A DNA stretch of 64,000 nucleotides, taken from contig JAZKJV010007246.1 in assembly GCA_037367405.1 (NCBI GenBank), forward strand, positions 542,501 to 606,500. The letters run 5' to 3'. The stretch's first letter is position 1, and each line of letters opens with the position of its first letter. The position numbers and the translations under genes are program-made. Below the pieces are notes generated by a model. It did no database searches, was not told where the DNA came from, and saw only the letters and a program-made list of their open reading frames with translations. Of the stretch, positions 11,263-21,137 are shown one piece after another. Source of the DNA: Ottelia alismoides. Taxonomy: Eukaryota; Streptophyta; Magnoliopsida; Alismatales; Hydrocharitaceae.

Positions 11263-12941
11263 ATATCTTGGGATCCATGGATCTCAATCCATGGGTAACA
11301 CAAATCCAATGGCTCTCATTGATTGTGTTTCTTTTAATGGCTAAGATTTGTGTTGATAAAAACCAACAACAATTAATTTAATTTTAGATTAAATCTATAT
11401 TGATAAATCAATCCCAAATTAAATAGTTCAAGCATGGAGATTATGGAATGAAGATTGCCTCCTTCCATAATATTGGATTTGGTGGAAATCTAATGCAATC
11501 TCATGAGATCTCATGAGATTACATTATTCCATGGAAAACTCCAAGATTTACAACAACACTTTTTGTAAATTATTCTACAAAAATAACTCATAATTATTTT
11601 GTGAATATTACAATCTCCAAGAATTCATATTACTCATGATAATTAAATCACATTTAATTATCTATTTTCTTAATGCTCGGATACTTATATCAACAATGAA
11701 ATTGTCCTGAACTCTTTCAAGGATAATGCGCTTTCTCTGCGAATACTTGGAGATAAGGACAGGGCGATTGTATTGTTCCACGTATAGTGACTTGGATATT
11801 GAGATCATATCTCAAATCAGATCGCGGGCCTCCCATAGATGCTTGATTAAATCAAGATCGCAAATCTAATCTTCTCATTGCATCTGAATCATATTCAGAT
11901 CAATGTCCAACATTTGGACTAAGATCAGATCACTTCTCTAATGAGAGGAGTCACTAAAATCTAGACCCGTTTCATCACTCCCTAGGAATGGAAGCGTTAT
12001 GGTTATACAATCGTTTATGATCACATCTCAGGTATTCCCAATACTTGTACATCCTGCATACTGGAAGACTCAGAATAAAGCCGAAGTATTAGATCAACTT
12101 TACACTGTCTACTTCAAGGTTTTATCAGTAAGTTTCTCATTTCATCACTGGGAATCGGTATCGATCATATACTTTCCTAAAGCTTATATCATACCTAGGT
12201 CTTGATCATATAGTTTCTAAAAGTATACATCAAACCTACAAATTCAGTCAAGCTTCCAAAGCGAGACGACCGTGCATGGAATTTGATTCTTCCCAATATC
12301 TCATGAGTGAGCTCATGCCTTCCAGTTCAGTAAATGAACCTATATGATCCCTTTGAGAGATCGTATTACTCATATGCCCTAATATGCACACCAGTGCGCC
12401 AGTGTATAGACCTTGGTTAGGTCATCAACCTATTTGTCGGCCAAATGTACATACTCAGACATATAGTAACACATCTGTCTCCAGTCAGAGGATGCGTGCC
12501 TGTATCGTGACAGCATACGATATAGGACTTTGGTTATCTTAATCTCGTTAAGTCAACTCTTTGACCTAACTAATCTGACACCTCCGAATCTCTATTCCTA
12601 TGTAGAGGACCTGCATCAAGAGGTCGGTCAGATATCAACCTAACTGAGAAAGGATTGCCATCTCCTACTCAGGTTGGAGATCATCTCTTAACAATCATTT
12701 GACGGTGCTTGATGAGTCCTCAATCTAACTCATTAGATATTCATCCAAGCACCAGCCTCTATGATTCAATAATTGAATTAACAGTTGTATGATCATTAAG
12801 ATGGCCATGGTACATAACCCTAATTGTATCAAGGGACCCATTATGCAAATTATTCATTCTTCATTTCAGATCAGGGAATGATATTCGTAATAACATTTAT
12901 TGCATAATGGCTCGTCGTGGGCTCGCATGTCCAACAAGGAT

Positions 12942-13486
12942 CACGTAAGTGACATCCATGGTCTGCCGTCGAGGCGGAGGGTTCCGTCACCAGGGATTGT
13001 ATGTAGGAAACGCCTGTCCGAAGTGACGGCTCCTATATGCAAGCGCATCTGGATCAGGCTCTTTGCTTCTCGAAATAGTAAGGACATATGCGTAGTGACC
13101 CCAATATCGGGTCCTCATTATTAGGTCGATATTGGATTGCGTATAGCGAGTTGTATTCCTGTTGACGGTTGGTTCAATGAATGACGGGTCAACATCACCT
13201 TAGGGGTGGTGGGCCCGGATGTTAAAGAATGAATTGAGAAATGCAAGTTGGACTTGCAAGGCGGAATGTGTTCCCGCTTCTTTTTATCGGAGTCACATGT
13301 TCTTATATTATTGGGATGTGACAAAGATAAGGAAGGAGATCCCAAATCTTGCTTGAGATATAATGGTAAGTATATCTCTTACATTGAAAGTGATTAACGG
13401 AATGAACTTTCAGTGTTGACAAGGCAAGACAACTTTGATATAAAAATTCCTAAATCAAAGTAATATATATATATATATATATATAT
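12942..13486 (+). other. E1 leader, second part, conserved block
   Basis: This stretch continues the E1 leader after the solo LTR. Positions 12942-13122 are strongly similar to 49112-49324 (E2) and to the complement of 31884-32099 (E3). In all three a frame of 60-70 codons stays open over the block, but hand comparison of E1 and E2 shows differences at all codon positions (about 8, 4 and 8), so I take it as conserved leader rather than a gene. The end is a (TA)n tract at 13463-13486, the target of the next insertion. Confidence 0.7.
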
Positions 13487-13664
13487 GCAGAAACTTAAAA
13501 TGAGACATGGACTCACCAGTATTGTGGTGAGCCCTCAATCCCATCCTTCTATCTTTGATCTCATGGCTGGATTTATTGACGCATTAATTAAATTAATTTA
13601 ATGATTAGAAACCTATTTTGGTCATTTCATCACATTCTAAATATACAATGTGACAACTATTTCA

Positions 13665-14040
13665 CCAAATCCGACGCCTCCCTCCCTCTCTCTCTCTCTC
13701 GCGATTTGTCATCTTCCTCTCTCTTAAGTGCCGCTCCTTCCTTCTTTCCTTGATCGAGGGTGGTGCCGGTGTTCGTCCAGGCAGCGGAAGAGGCATTATT
13801 GATGGTCGCGGAGCACCAAACTCCTGGCAGAGGTTGTCCTCCATGCAAAAAGCGGGTGATGTTTCTTCTCCGACGAGGGCTCCTAGCGGATGGGTGGGGC
13901 TCCTGTGGTTGGCAGCAACAATGGAGAAGGAGGGTCGAGCTCGCTGGTAGTGCTGGCGGCGATGGCGAAGGGGCTTTCGTCGAGGGCTGTGAGGTTCTTC
14001 TAGGCGAAAGGGGGTTGATCGGTGGATGTGCAATGGTAAT
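13665..14040 (+). other. GC-rich gene-like segment inside the Mutator-like element
   Basis: About 375 bp stands out from its AT-rich surroundings: a CT-rich start with (CT)n at 13685-13701 resembling a plant 5' UTR, then GC-rich sequence with open frames on both strands (plus 13760-14080, minus 13662-14033). No domain is recognised in either frame. Mutator-like elements that carry host gene pieces (Pack-MULEs) have this appearance, so a captured gene fragment is a reasonable guess, not shown. Confidence 0.4.
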
Positions 14041-14430
14041 TCACGGATTTACATTGTGGTTTGGTAATTTACATAATTGACCTTTCGATTTACATATTGA
14101 TTCACTTTTTTACAAATCTCATTGTTGTTTTATCTTATTTTTGCAGAGCTCTTCAGGAATTTTACAAAAGAGTGCGATGTAGTTACAAAATGTCAAACAA
14201 ATTTTACAAAACGAATATATATATATATATATATATTTACAAAAAAAGACCGCTGTCTACAAAGAAGATAATTAATCTTATAAAAACTCATTGGAGTTTA
14301 CAAAACGAATGTATTTATTTACAAAATAGATTACCAATTTTCAAAGTAAAATGTGAAAAACGAAATCATTGAGGAAATTACAAAAAGAACATATATTTTC
14401 ACAAAAACTCGCGGGCATTTACAAAGATAT
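14041..14430 (+). repeat. Array of degenerate tttacaaaa motifs
   Basis: About 15 occurrences of tttacaaa or close variants recur at irregular 15-50 bp spacing through the AT-rich half of the Mutator-like element, with a (TA)n tract at 14215-14236. It resembles subterminal motif arrays of DNA transposons; function not shown. Confidence 0.6.
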
Positions 14431-14694
14431 GGTTTAACCCAATTCATTCGACGCAAAATTGGAAAAAGGCTAGTAAAGGTATGATTCAAAAATACCAAAT
14501 CCCAAAAACATTAAATGGTAATTCAAATCCATTAAATGATATTCGAATTTAAAAAAAAAGGGATGACGGATTTGCCCTTTTGAACATGATTTTTGATGCT
14601 ACCGTCAGATTGGGATCCGACTAATTCTATTGAAGGCTCACCACAATATTGGTGAGACCCCACCTCATTTGAAGTTCCCTCATATATATATATA

Positions 14695-17600
14695 CACATG
14701 CAAATTTGTTATTTCGTATAATCCTTCACTAAACCCACTCAATGTTATACTCAATAATAACCAGTAAAATATCATGGATTGGACTCATGATCCAGATATT
14801 GTACTTGCAGTTGGACACATAATGTATGTGGTTGCAATGTGAAAGTTCCCTTATAATAATGAGGAATGACAATTAAATAGATAATAGGACTACAAGCCTA
14901 GGGTTTGTATGTTTCTATAGTCTTGATCTCTCATCGGCTGTACTTTGGAAGTGACATGTCGATGATGATCGCAATTGTCAAATAATCCTTATAAAATCAA
15001 TGAAGATATTTTGGCATACATATGTGCTCTGGACATTTATCATGAATGAGATGGTTCACTGCATCATGCAGAATGGTGGCTCTATAAGAGATGATGTACT
15101 CAAAAATGTTTGAATACCTACCTGAACCAATATTTTTAAGAGTCTAGATGGATGTAGACATGATGAGTGTCATCATTCTACTATCTACGCTCTAGTCATT
15201 CATGAAGCTTCATAATATTCATATTGTACGAATTTAATGAAGCATGTATAAATGTTGAAATACTCTTACATTGAATTCTTTTGAATTTAACATAAGAGAT
15301 TCTTTGTCTTGAACAATGGTTGTTTATAGATGAAGAGAGCGCATTGGAAGCATGAGTCAGACCCAAGATGAGAAGGATAGTCGAAGAGTTGACCGCAGTT
15401 CTATGACTTCCATATGAAATCTATTTGGATATATGCAAATACTGTAATAAATTTATGTGCTGATAGTATGACTATCAATTTTGTCTAGAATCCTTAGAGA
15501 AGGACTTGGATAGAGCGTCAAAATGATCTACATAAATCATTGAAATTGACTTTTTATTTGATAAGATAAAGTCCAATAATTGTATCTCAATCTTCTAATG
15601 GCACTTGCAATTGGTTGCATATATATTAGAAGAATAGAAATTTTATCAAAAGGTTTAATGGTCATCCATGTTAGAATTGATGCAACAGTTGCAACAATTT
15701 CCATTGGATCAATAGACTTCATAATTTCAGTGGGAGAGGCCTTGGTCTTGGAGAATGTCTCTATGACCTAGACATTAGAATACACTCAATGTTTGTTTCT
15801 AAATGTTGGAAATAAACATGAATTCTGGAATGGACCTATCATAAAAAGATATGATGGATACATTTCAGAAAGTAATCTAACATCAAGAGGACTCTACTGA
15901 ATTAGAAAATTAATGAATGGTTCATTAAAATTTCTAATAATGAAATTAAACCTTTAAAGATTAATAAGAGGATAAATATCATTTGACAATGATCTGGCAT
16001 CAAGCTTTGGACGTTTGTCTGTTGATTTGATCAATAGACTTGTAAGAATGAAACTTTAGAATGTATAAAACTTCAAAACTTACATACATATGAATATTGT
16101 ATTCAAAAGTAAAATATGTCCAGTACACCCTTCTTTGGGAATGTTGTAAGATGTCAAGGTATTCAGGGTCTCATACATAGTGATGTATGCGGATCATCTA
16201 TATCACAGTAAACATTGTGGATATGTGATATTTATTGATGATTATGTACGATATGAGATTTCTTCTCTTCGACTATGAAACCTTTGAAATGTTCAAAGAT
16301 TTCATAATTTTGGTTTAGAAACAAAGTTTGAAGGAAGACAAAATTAATTTGATCTAATCTAGGTAGCATGTACCTGTTAGGTGAATTCAAAGAATACCTT
16401 ATGGAGATATGAATATCATTTCTATCTCAATCCTCCTAACACACCTAAACTCAGTAGAGTTGTAGGGAGATACAATTGGATCATGTGTGACATGATCCTA
16501 TCAATGATGAATTTTAGCATAATTATCCCTTAGTTTCCAGGTATATATGTGTAGTAGAGACTACAATATATATCCTTAATAAGGTTCCATGCATGTAAGT
16601 TGGAATCTAGTACTTGAGAGTGCTGTTTCATTAGGAAAATAAAGGATGGTATTATATACCTAGTTTATGACACTGAGATTCTTAAAATATCTCATCTCTG
16701 AGGATGTGATTCTTAGAGGTTGAGACTCTTGAGAATCAAGATGAAAATGAAGTAAAGGAACTCATTTGATCTTGAGATGATAATGAGTCTTATGAAATCG
16801 GAAATTAAAAGGACAATTAAAGATGAAACACTAATATCTCTTCAAATGAGTTTGAGGATGTATTCCATGTGTCAGTTAAGTCTGACAATGATCGGATTTC
16901 ATGTGATAAACTCCTGAGGATAATAACATGGAAAGATGGATTCTAGCAATAAAGTCTAAAGTAGACTTCATATACAAGTGTTGTATATGGACCCTCGAGG
17001 ATCCACCTATATGGGTAAGACCCATAAAGGTGTAAATGGATCTTCAAGAGAAAGAAGTCAAGATTGCATTTCTCTATGAATACCTCTATGAGGATATTCA
17101 CATGAAGTAGCCCCAGGGCTTCATGGTTGAGGAAAGCAAGGTGTGCAAGCTAAGGAATCCATCTATGGACTCAAATAAGCTTCTTGAAGTTGGACCATAA
17201 GATTTGATGAAATTATAAATGTTATGATTTCAGATAGAATCTTGATGAGCCATGTGAAGCTTAATGGGAGTGCCTTTGTGTTCATCATGCTAAATGTAGA
17301 TGATATCCTAATCATTTAAAATGATATAAGGATAATAATAAGTGTTTTATAATCTGGTTGTTACATAACTTGAGATATGATTTCAAGGATATCTCTTAGA
17401 TCTTAGTTCTGAAGTTGTTCAGAAGCAAAGAGAAGAGGATATTGGGATTGTGACATTTGTAGTACACCTTGGACATATTCCATTCTTGGAAATTTCAAGA
17501 AAGGCTTCCATCCCTTAAGATATGGTACTGACCTATCTAAAGGGATAGCACCTCAAAGAGTTGAGGAAGTGAATGCTAGAACCGCTTGCACTTGTGCATC

Positions 17601-18138
17601 AGTTACGAGAAGTTAAGTGTATGCTAGATGTGTACAAAAGCCAGATCTGCTATGCAGTGTGAGTAGTAAAGTGTTGTTAATCCTACTATGGAGAAAAAAA
17701 CACTTGATTGCAGTAATAACAAAATCTTCATTAATGACAAGATTTTTTGAGATAGTAATCTCAAAGTCTTATCTTCAAAAACTAAAGACTTTATAGATAG
17801 AGATCTAAAAGGTCTTAATTTTGGATACCTTAAGAGATAGTGTTCTCCAGTAATAAGGGTATTTTGAAAAGGATTATAGAAATACTGGTTATGATAATTA
17901 TTAAGATGTACTGTTAAGGACACTGTAACTAACAAGATTGAGTATTGGTTGCATAAGATGCAACATTCACATTAGATGTGAGCACTGTTACTGGGGATAT
18001 GCAAGTGCCGTAAAAAGACTTGGCGTAGTCTCTTGGGAACAGGGTGACTGATGAGCTTACCTAGCTATTTTCTAAATAGCCTATGATTGTCACATGAGTG
18101 TGGGTTTAAATGATTAGCCCATTAATGGCTCTTTGGGC
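14695..18138 (+). pseudogene. E1 gag-pol remnant, heavily decayed
   Basis: This is coding DNA of a Copia polyprotein, now with stops and indels throughout. Readable landmarks in order: a zinc-knuckle start near 15438-15460 (Cys-x2-Cys); integrase-like stretch about 16150-16700 with traces of the Pro-Pro-rich loop and the Leu-Asn-Lys segment after it; reverse-transcriptase piece about 17090-17320; RNase H-like start near 17630-17720. The reverse transcriptase has lost the Tyr of its YVDD box (now NVDD) and carries an 8-bp deletion near 17255, both shared with E2 and E4. Relative to E2 about 180 bp is missing near 17050. It is very similar to the E2 remnant. The first protease aspartate was not found. 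Confidence 0.8.
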
Positions 18139-18140
18139 TA

Positions 18141-18149
18141 GTGGGAGGT
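18141..18149 (+). promoter_or_regulatory. Polypurine tract of E1
   Basis: gtgggagg immediately precedes the 3' LTR, where plus-strand DNA synthesis is primed. The same tract is at 53273-53280 in E2 and as its complement right of 27587 (E3) and 61364 (E4). Confidence 0.8.
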
Positions 18150-20171
18150 TGTTGGACATGCGAGCCCACAGCGAGCCATTATGCAATAAATGTTATTGCG
18201 AATATCATTCCCTGATTTGAAATGAAGAATAAAGAATTTGCATAATAGGTTCCTTAGTACAATTAGGGTTATATACCATGGCCATCTTAATAATCATACA
18301 ACTGTTGATGCAATAATTGAATCATAGAGGCTGGTGCTTGGATGAATATCTAAAGGGTTAGATTGAGGACTCATCAAGCACCATCAAAAGATTGTTAAGC
18401 GATTATCTCCAGCCTGAGTAGGAGATGGCAATCCTTTCTCAATTAGGCTAATATCTGACCGGCCTCTTGATGCAGGTCCTCTACATAGGAATAGAGATTC
18501 GGAGGTGTTAGAATAGTTAGGTCAAAGAGTTGACTTAACGAGATCGAGACAACCAAAGTCTTATATCGTATGCTGTCACGATACATGCACGTATCCTCTG
18601 ACCAGAGACAGATGTGTTACTATATGTCTGAGTATGTACATTTGGTAGACCAATATGTTGATGACCTAACCAAGGTCTATACACCAGTACGCTGGTGTGC
18701 ATATAAGGGCATATGAGTAATACGATCTCTCAAAGGGATCATATAGGTTCATTTACTAAACCGGAAGACTTGATCTCACTCATGATATATTGGGAAGAAT
18801 CAAATTCCGTGCACGGTCGTCTCGCTTTGGAAGCTTGACTAAATTTGTAGGTTTGATATATACCTTTGGAAAGTATATGATCAAGACCTAAGTATGATAT
18901 ATGCTTTTTGGAAAGTATATGATCGATATCAACTCCCATTGATCGAATGTGAAACTTACTGATAAAAACCCTGAAGTAGACAGCATAAAGTTGATCTAAG
19001 ACTTCTGGTTTATTCTGAGTCTTCCAGTATGCAGGATGTACATGTATTGGGAATACCTGAGGGTGATGTGATCATAAACGATTGTATAACCATGACACTT
19101 CAATTCCTAGGGAGTGATGAAACGGGTCTGGATTTTAGTGACTCCTCTCAGTAGATAAGTAATCAGATCTTGGTCCAAATGTCGGACATTGATCTGAATG
19201 TGATTCAGATGCAATGAGAAGATTAGATTTGAGGTCTTGATTTAATCAAGCATCTATGGGAGGCCCGCGATCTGGATTTGAGATATGATAAGCCACTATA
19301 CGTGGAACAATACAATCTCCCTGTCCTCATCTCCAAGTATCCGTGGAGAAAGTGGATTATCCTTAAAAGAGTTCAGGATAATTTCATTGTTGATATGTGT
19401 ATCCGAGCATTGAAAAAATTGATAATAAAATGTGATTTAATTATCATGAATAATATGAATTTGATTCATATTATAAGGAGAGTTATCTAAGTTAATTAAA
19501 TGTGATTTAATTATCAAAGATGTGAAAAATGTGAATTTGATTCATATTATTTCACACAAGAGAATAGAGATCCAAAGATGATTAAATGTGATTTAATTAT
19601 CATGGATATGAATAATGTGCATAACAATATCCATATCAGTCATATATAATATAAATGTGATTTATAATATATAAGAGAGTGCTATTTGTAATTTATATTT
19701 GCTAATTAAATGTTCATGTGAATTGTATTCACATTGGACAATTAATTGAAAATGTAGTTCACATTTTATTTTGGGTTGTGAATGTGATTCACAATTTTCC
19801 AATGGCAAGATTGCAATATTCACAAAATATATATGAATTATTTTTGTAGAATAATTTACAACAAGTGTTGTTATAAATCTTGGAGATTTCCATGGAATAA
19901 TATAATCTCATGAGATCTCATGAGATTGCATGAGATTGCCACCGAATCCAATATTATGGAAGGAGGCAATCTTCATTCCAAAATCTCTATGCTTGATTGA
20001 TTTAATTTGGGATTGATTTATATTGATTTGTCAATATAGATTTAATCTAAATTAAATTAGTTGTTGTTGGTTTTTACCAACACAAATCTTATACATCAAA
20101 AGAAACTCAAATCAATGAGAGCCATTGGATTTGTGTTGCCCATGGATTGAGATACATGGATCCCAAAATAT

Positions 20172-20180
20172 TATAAAAGG
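20172..20180 (+). promoter_or_regulatory. TATA box of E1 3' LTR
   Basis: tataaaagg lies upstream of the CT-rich tract at 20221-20268. Transcription from here would run rightwards into 20750 and the flanking DNA. Confidence 0.7.
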
Positions 20181-20211
20181 AGAGGCACCCCATTGCTCTT
20201 CTTTACACAGA

Positions 20212-20670
20212 ATGAGAACATGTCTCTCTCTCTTTCTCTCTCTACACGTCTCCTCTCTCTCCTCCTCTCATGTGGATGTCCACCATGGATGCCCTAGAGA
20301 GGTTCTCCATCGCCGCAGTGTCATCATTATGCTGCCTGATTGTTTGCTCGTGGATCTCTGTCTCCTTCGGTGCGCCTCACTCGTGAAGAAGACATCGGAT
20401 TTCGTATGTCGAGATCAGGAGATCCCCTGCTTGGATCATCAACATGGAGCGAGAAGCACTTGCTTCATCAACACGCTCGCAAGCGTCTCCTCCGTCGGGT
20501 CGGACTTGAGACAGGAGGTCTCTTCGTTTAGAGACTCAATCGCAACAATGCTTCAAGAGGTAATCCTATTACTTGCTTGTGGTTTAGACGAAATGATCCG
20601 AAAAGTGTTCTTGGATCATGTGGTTTCGTCACATGAATTTTTTTTAATTTCCGCTACATCGAGCAACTAG
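20212..20670 (+). CDS. 152-codon open frame over R-U5 of the LTR, doubtful
   Basis: From the first ATG after the TATA box a frame stays open for 152 codons through the CT tract and U5. No domain, signal or membrane segment is convincing. In other LTRs the equivalent frame is shifted or stopped: different CT-tract lengths change which frame the ATG feeds. The 33-codon frame at 20285-20386 overlaps in another phase. I regard this as a stop-poor LTR stretch rather than a gene. Confidence 0.12.
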   Translation: MRTCLSLFLSLHVSSLSSSHVDVHHGCPREVLHRRSVIIMLPDCLLVDLCLLRCASLVKKTSDFVCRDQEIPCLDHQHGARSTCFINTLASVSSVGSDLRQEVSSFRDSIATMLQEVILLLACGLDEMIRKVFLDHVVSSHEFFLISATSSN

Positions 20671-20786
20671 TGCGACTAGTCGCTCCTGATCTCATACGAT
20701 GTGATCCTCACGCTTCCTTGATGTGCTTAAGGATCTCACCATATCCTTCACAAGATTCATTACCTAATTAAAACTAATTACTAATT

Positions 20787-21128
20787 GAGGTTGATGGGGC
20801 TGCCTTTGCCCCCGGCCTTATTTTGACATTTTTTTTATTTTTTCAGAAAATATTGCCATGTATATTCATCCCTATATCCCTCCTATATGCCATTCGAATT
20901 TCGTCAAAAAACAGAGACTCCTACGACCTCCATCCAGATAGACATTTTTTGACGGTAACATGATTTTTTAAATCGACACCATCTCGATGGAGGTCGTAGG
21001 AGTCTCTGTTTCTAACGAAATTCGAATGGCATGTAGGAGGGATATAGGGATCAATATACATGGTGATATTTATCAAAAAAATAAAAAAAATTGATGAAAA
21101 ATGGGGTGGGGGCAGCTCCATTTTTTCT
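20787..21128. mobile_element. MITE, same family as 5268-5655
   Basis: A 342-bp foldback whose inner arms share tttcgtcagaaacagagactcctacg-type sequence with the MITE at 5268 (here near 20896-20924 and 20993-21021). Outer ends read tggggctgcc and, as complement, tggagctgcc. The flanks TTACTAATT (20778-20786) and TTACTAATA (21129-21137) match at 8 of 9 bases, consistent with a 9-bp duplication. It starts 32 bp right of the E1 target duplication. Confidence 0.75.
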
Positions 21129-21137
21129 TTACTAATA

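Larger units (their letters stand above)
10657..12936 (-). mobile_element. Solo LTR of the same Copia family, nested in E1
   Basis: A single minus-strand LTR (2280 bp) runs from TGAAGGATATGG to GCATGTCCAACA, the complements of the family LTR ends. It is flanked by the 5-bp duplication AGGAT at 10652-10656 and 12937-12941. The unoccupied form of this site is visible in E2 near 49112 (gagatggaggatcacataag), where the sequences either side of the solo LTR are continuous with one AGGAT-like copy. No interior remains, so the source element was lost, presumably by LTR-LTR recombination. Confidence 0.97.
13487..14681. mobile_element. Mutator-like DNA transposon, non-autonomous, nested in E1
   Basis: A 1195-bp insertion is absent from the equivalent place in E2 (around 49640-49665). 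Its ends are imperfect terminal inverted repeats of about 50 bp: left 13488-13539 and right 14629-14681, sharing cttcaaatgag-like outer sequence and ctcaccaatattgtggtgag, which is itself a small hairpin. The flanks are (TA)n on both sides (13463-13486 and 14682-14694), compatible with a 9-bp AT-rich duplication that cannot be delimited in a microsatellite. No transposase is seen. The interior has a GC-rich gene-like segment and an AT-rich part with a repeated tttacaaaa motif. Confidence 0.75.
6886..20750 (+). mobile_element. E1: Ty1/Copia LTR retrotransposon, complete ends, decayed
   Basis: The element is 13,865 bp with two long LTRs, both starting TGTTGGACATGCGAGCCCA and ending ATATCCTTCA, flanked by the 5-bp target duplication CAAGA at 6881-6885 and 20751-20755. 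The primer-binding site (9480-9492) matches the 3' end of initiator-methionine tRNA, and a purine-rich tract precedes the 3' LTR. The order of readable remnants (gag zinc knuckle, integrase, reverse transcriptase, RNase H) is that of Copia. About 3.5 kb is later insertion: a minus-strand solo LTR and a Mutator-like element. Without these it would be about 10.4 kb, close to E2 and E3. All coding parts are broken by stops and indels. Confidence 0.95.
18150..20750 (+). repeat. E1 3' LTR (2601 bp)
   Basis: It begins TGTTGGACATG and ends atatccttca, followed directly by the target duplication CAAGA. It aligns with the 5' LTR along its length and keeps the TATA box that the 5' copy lost. A CT-rich leader and U5 follow. 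Many scattered differences from the 5' copy indicate an old insertion; no count was made. Confidence 0.95.
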
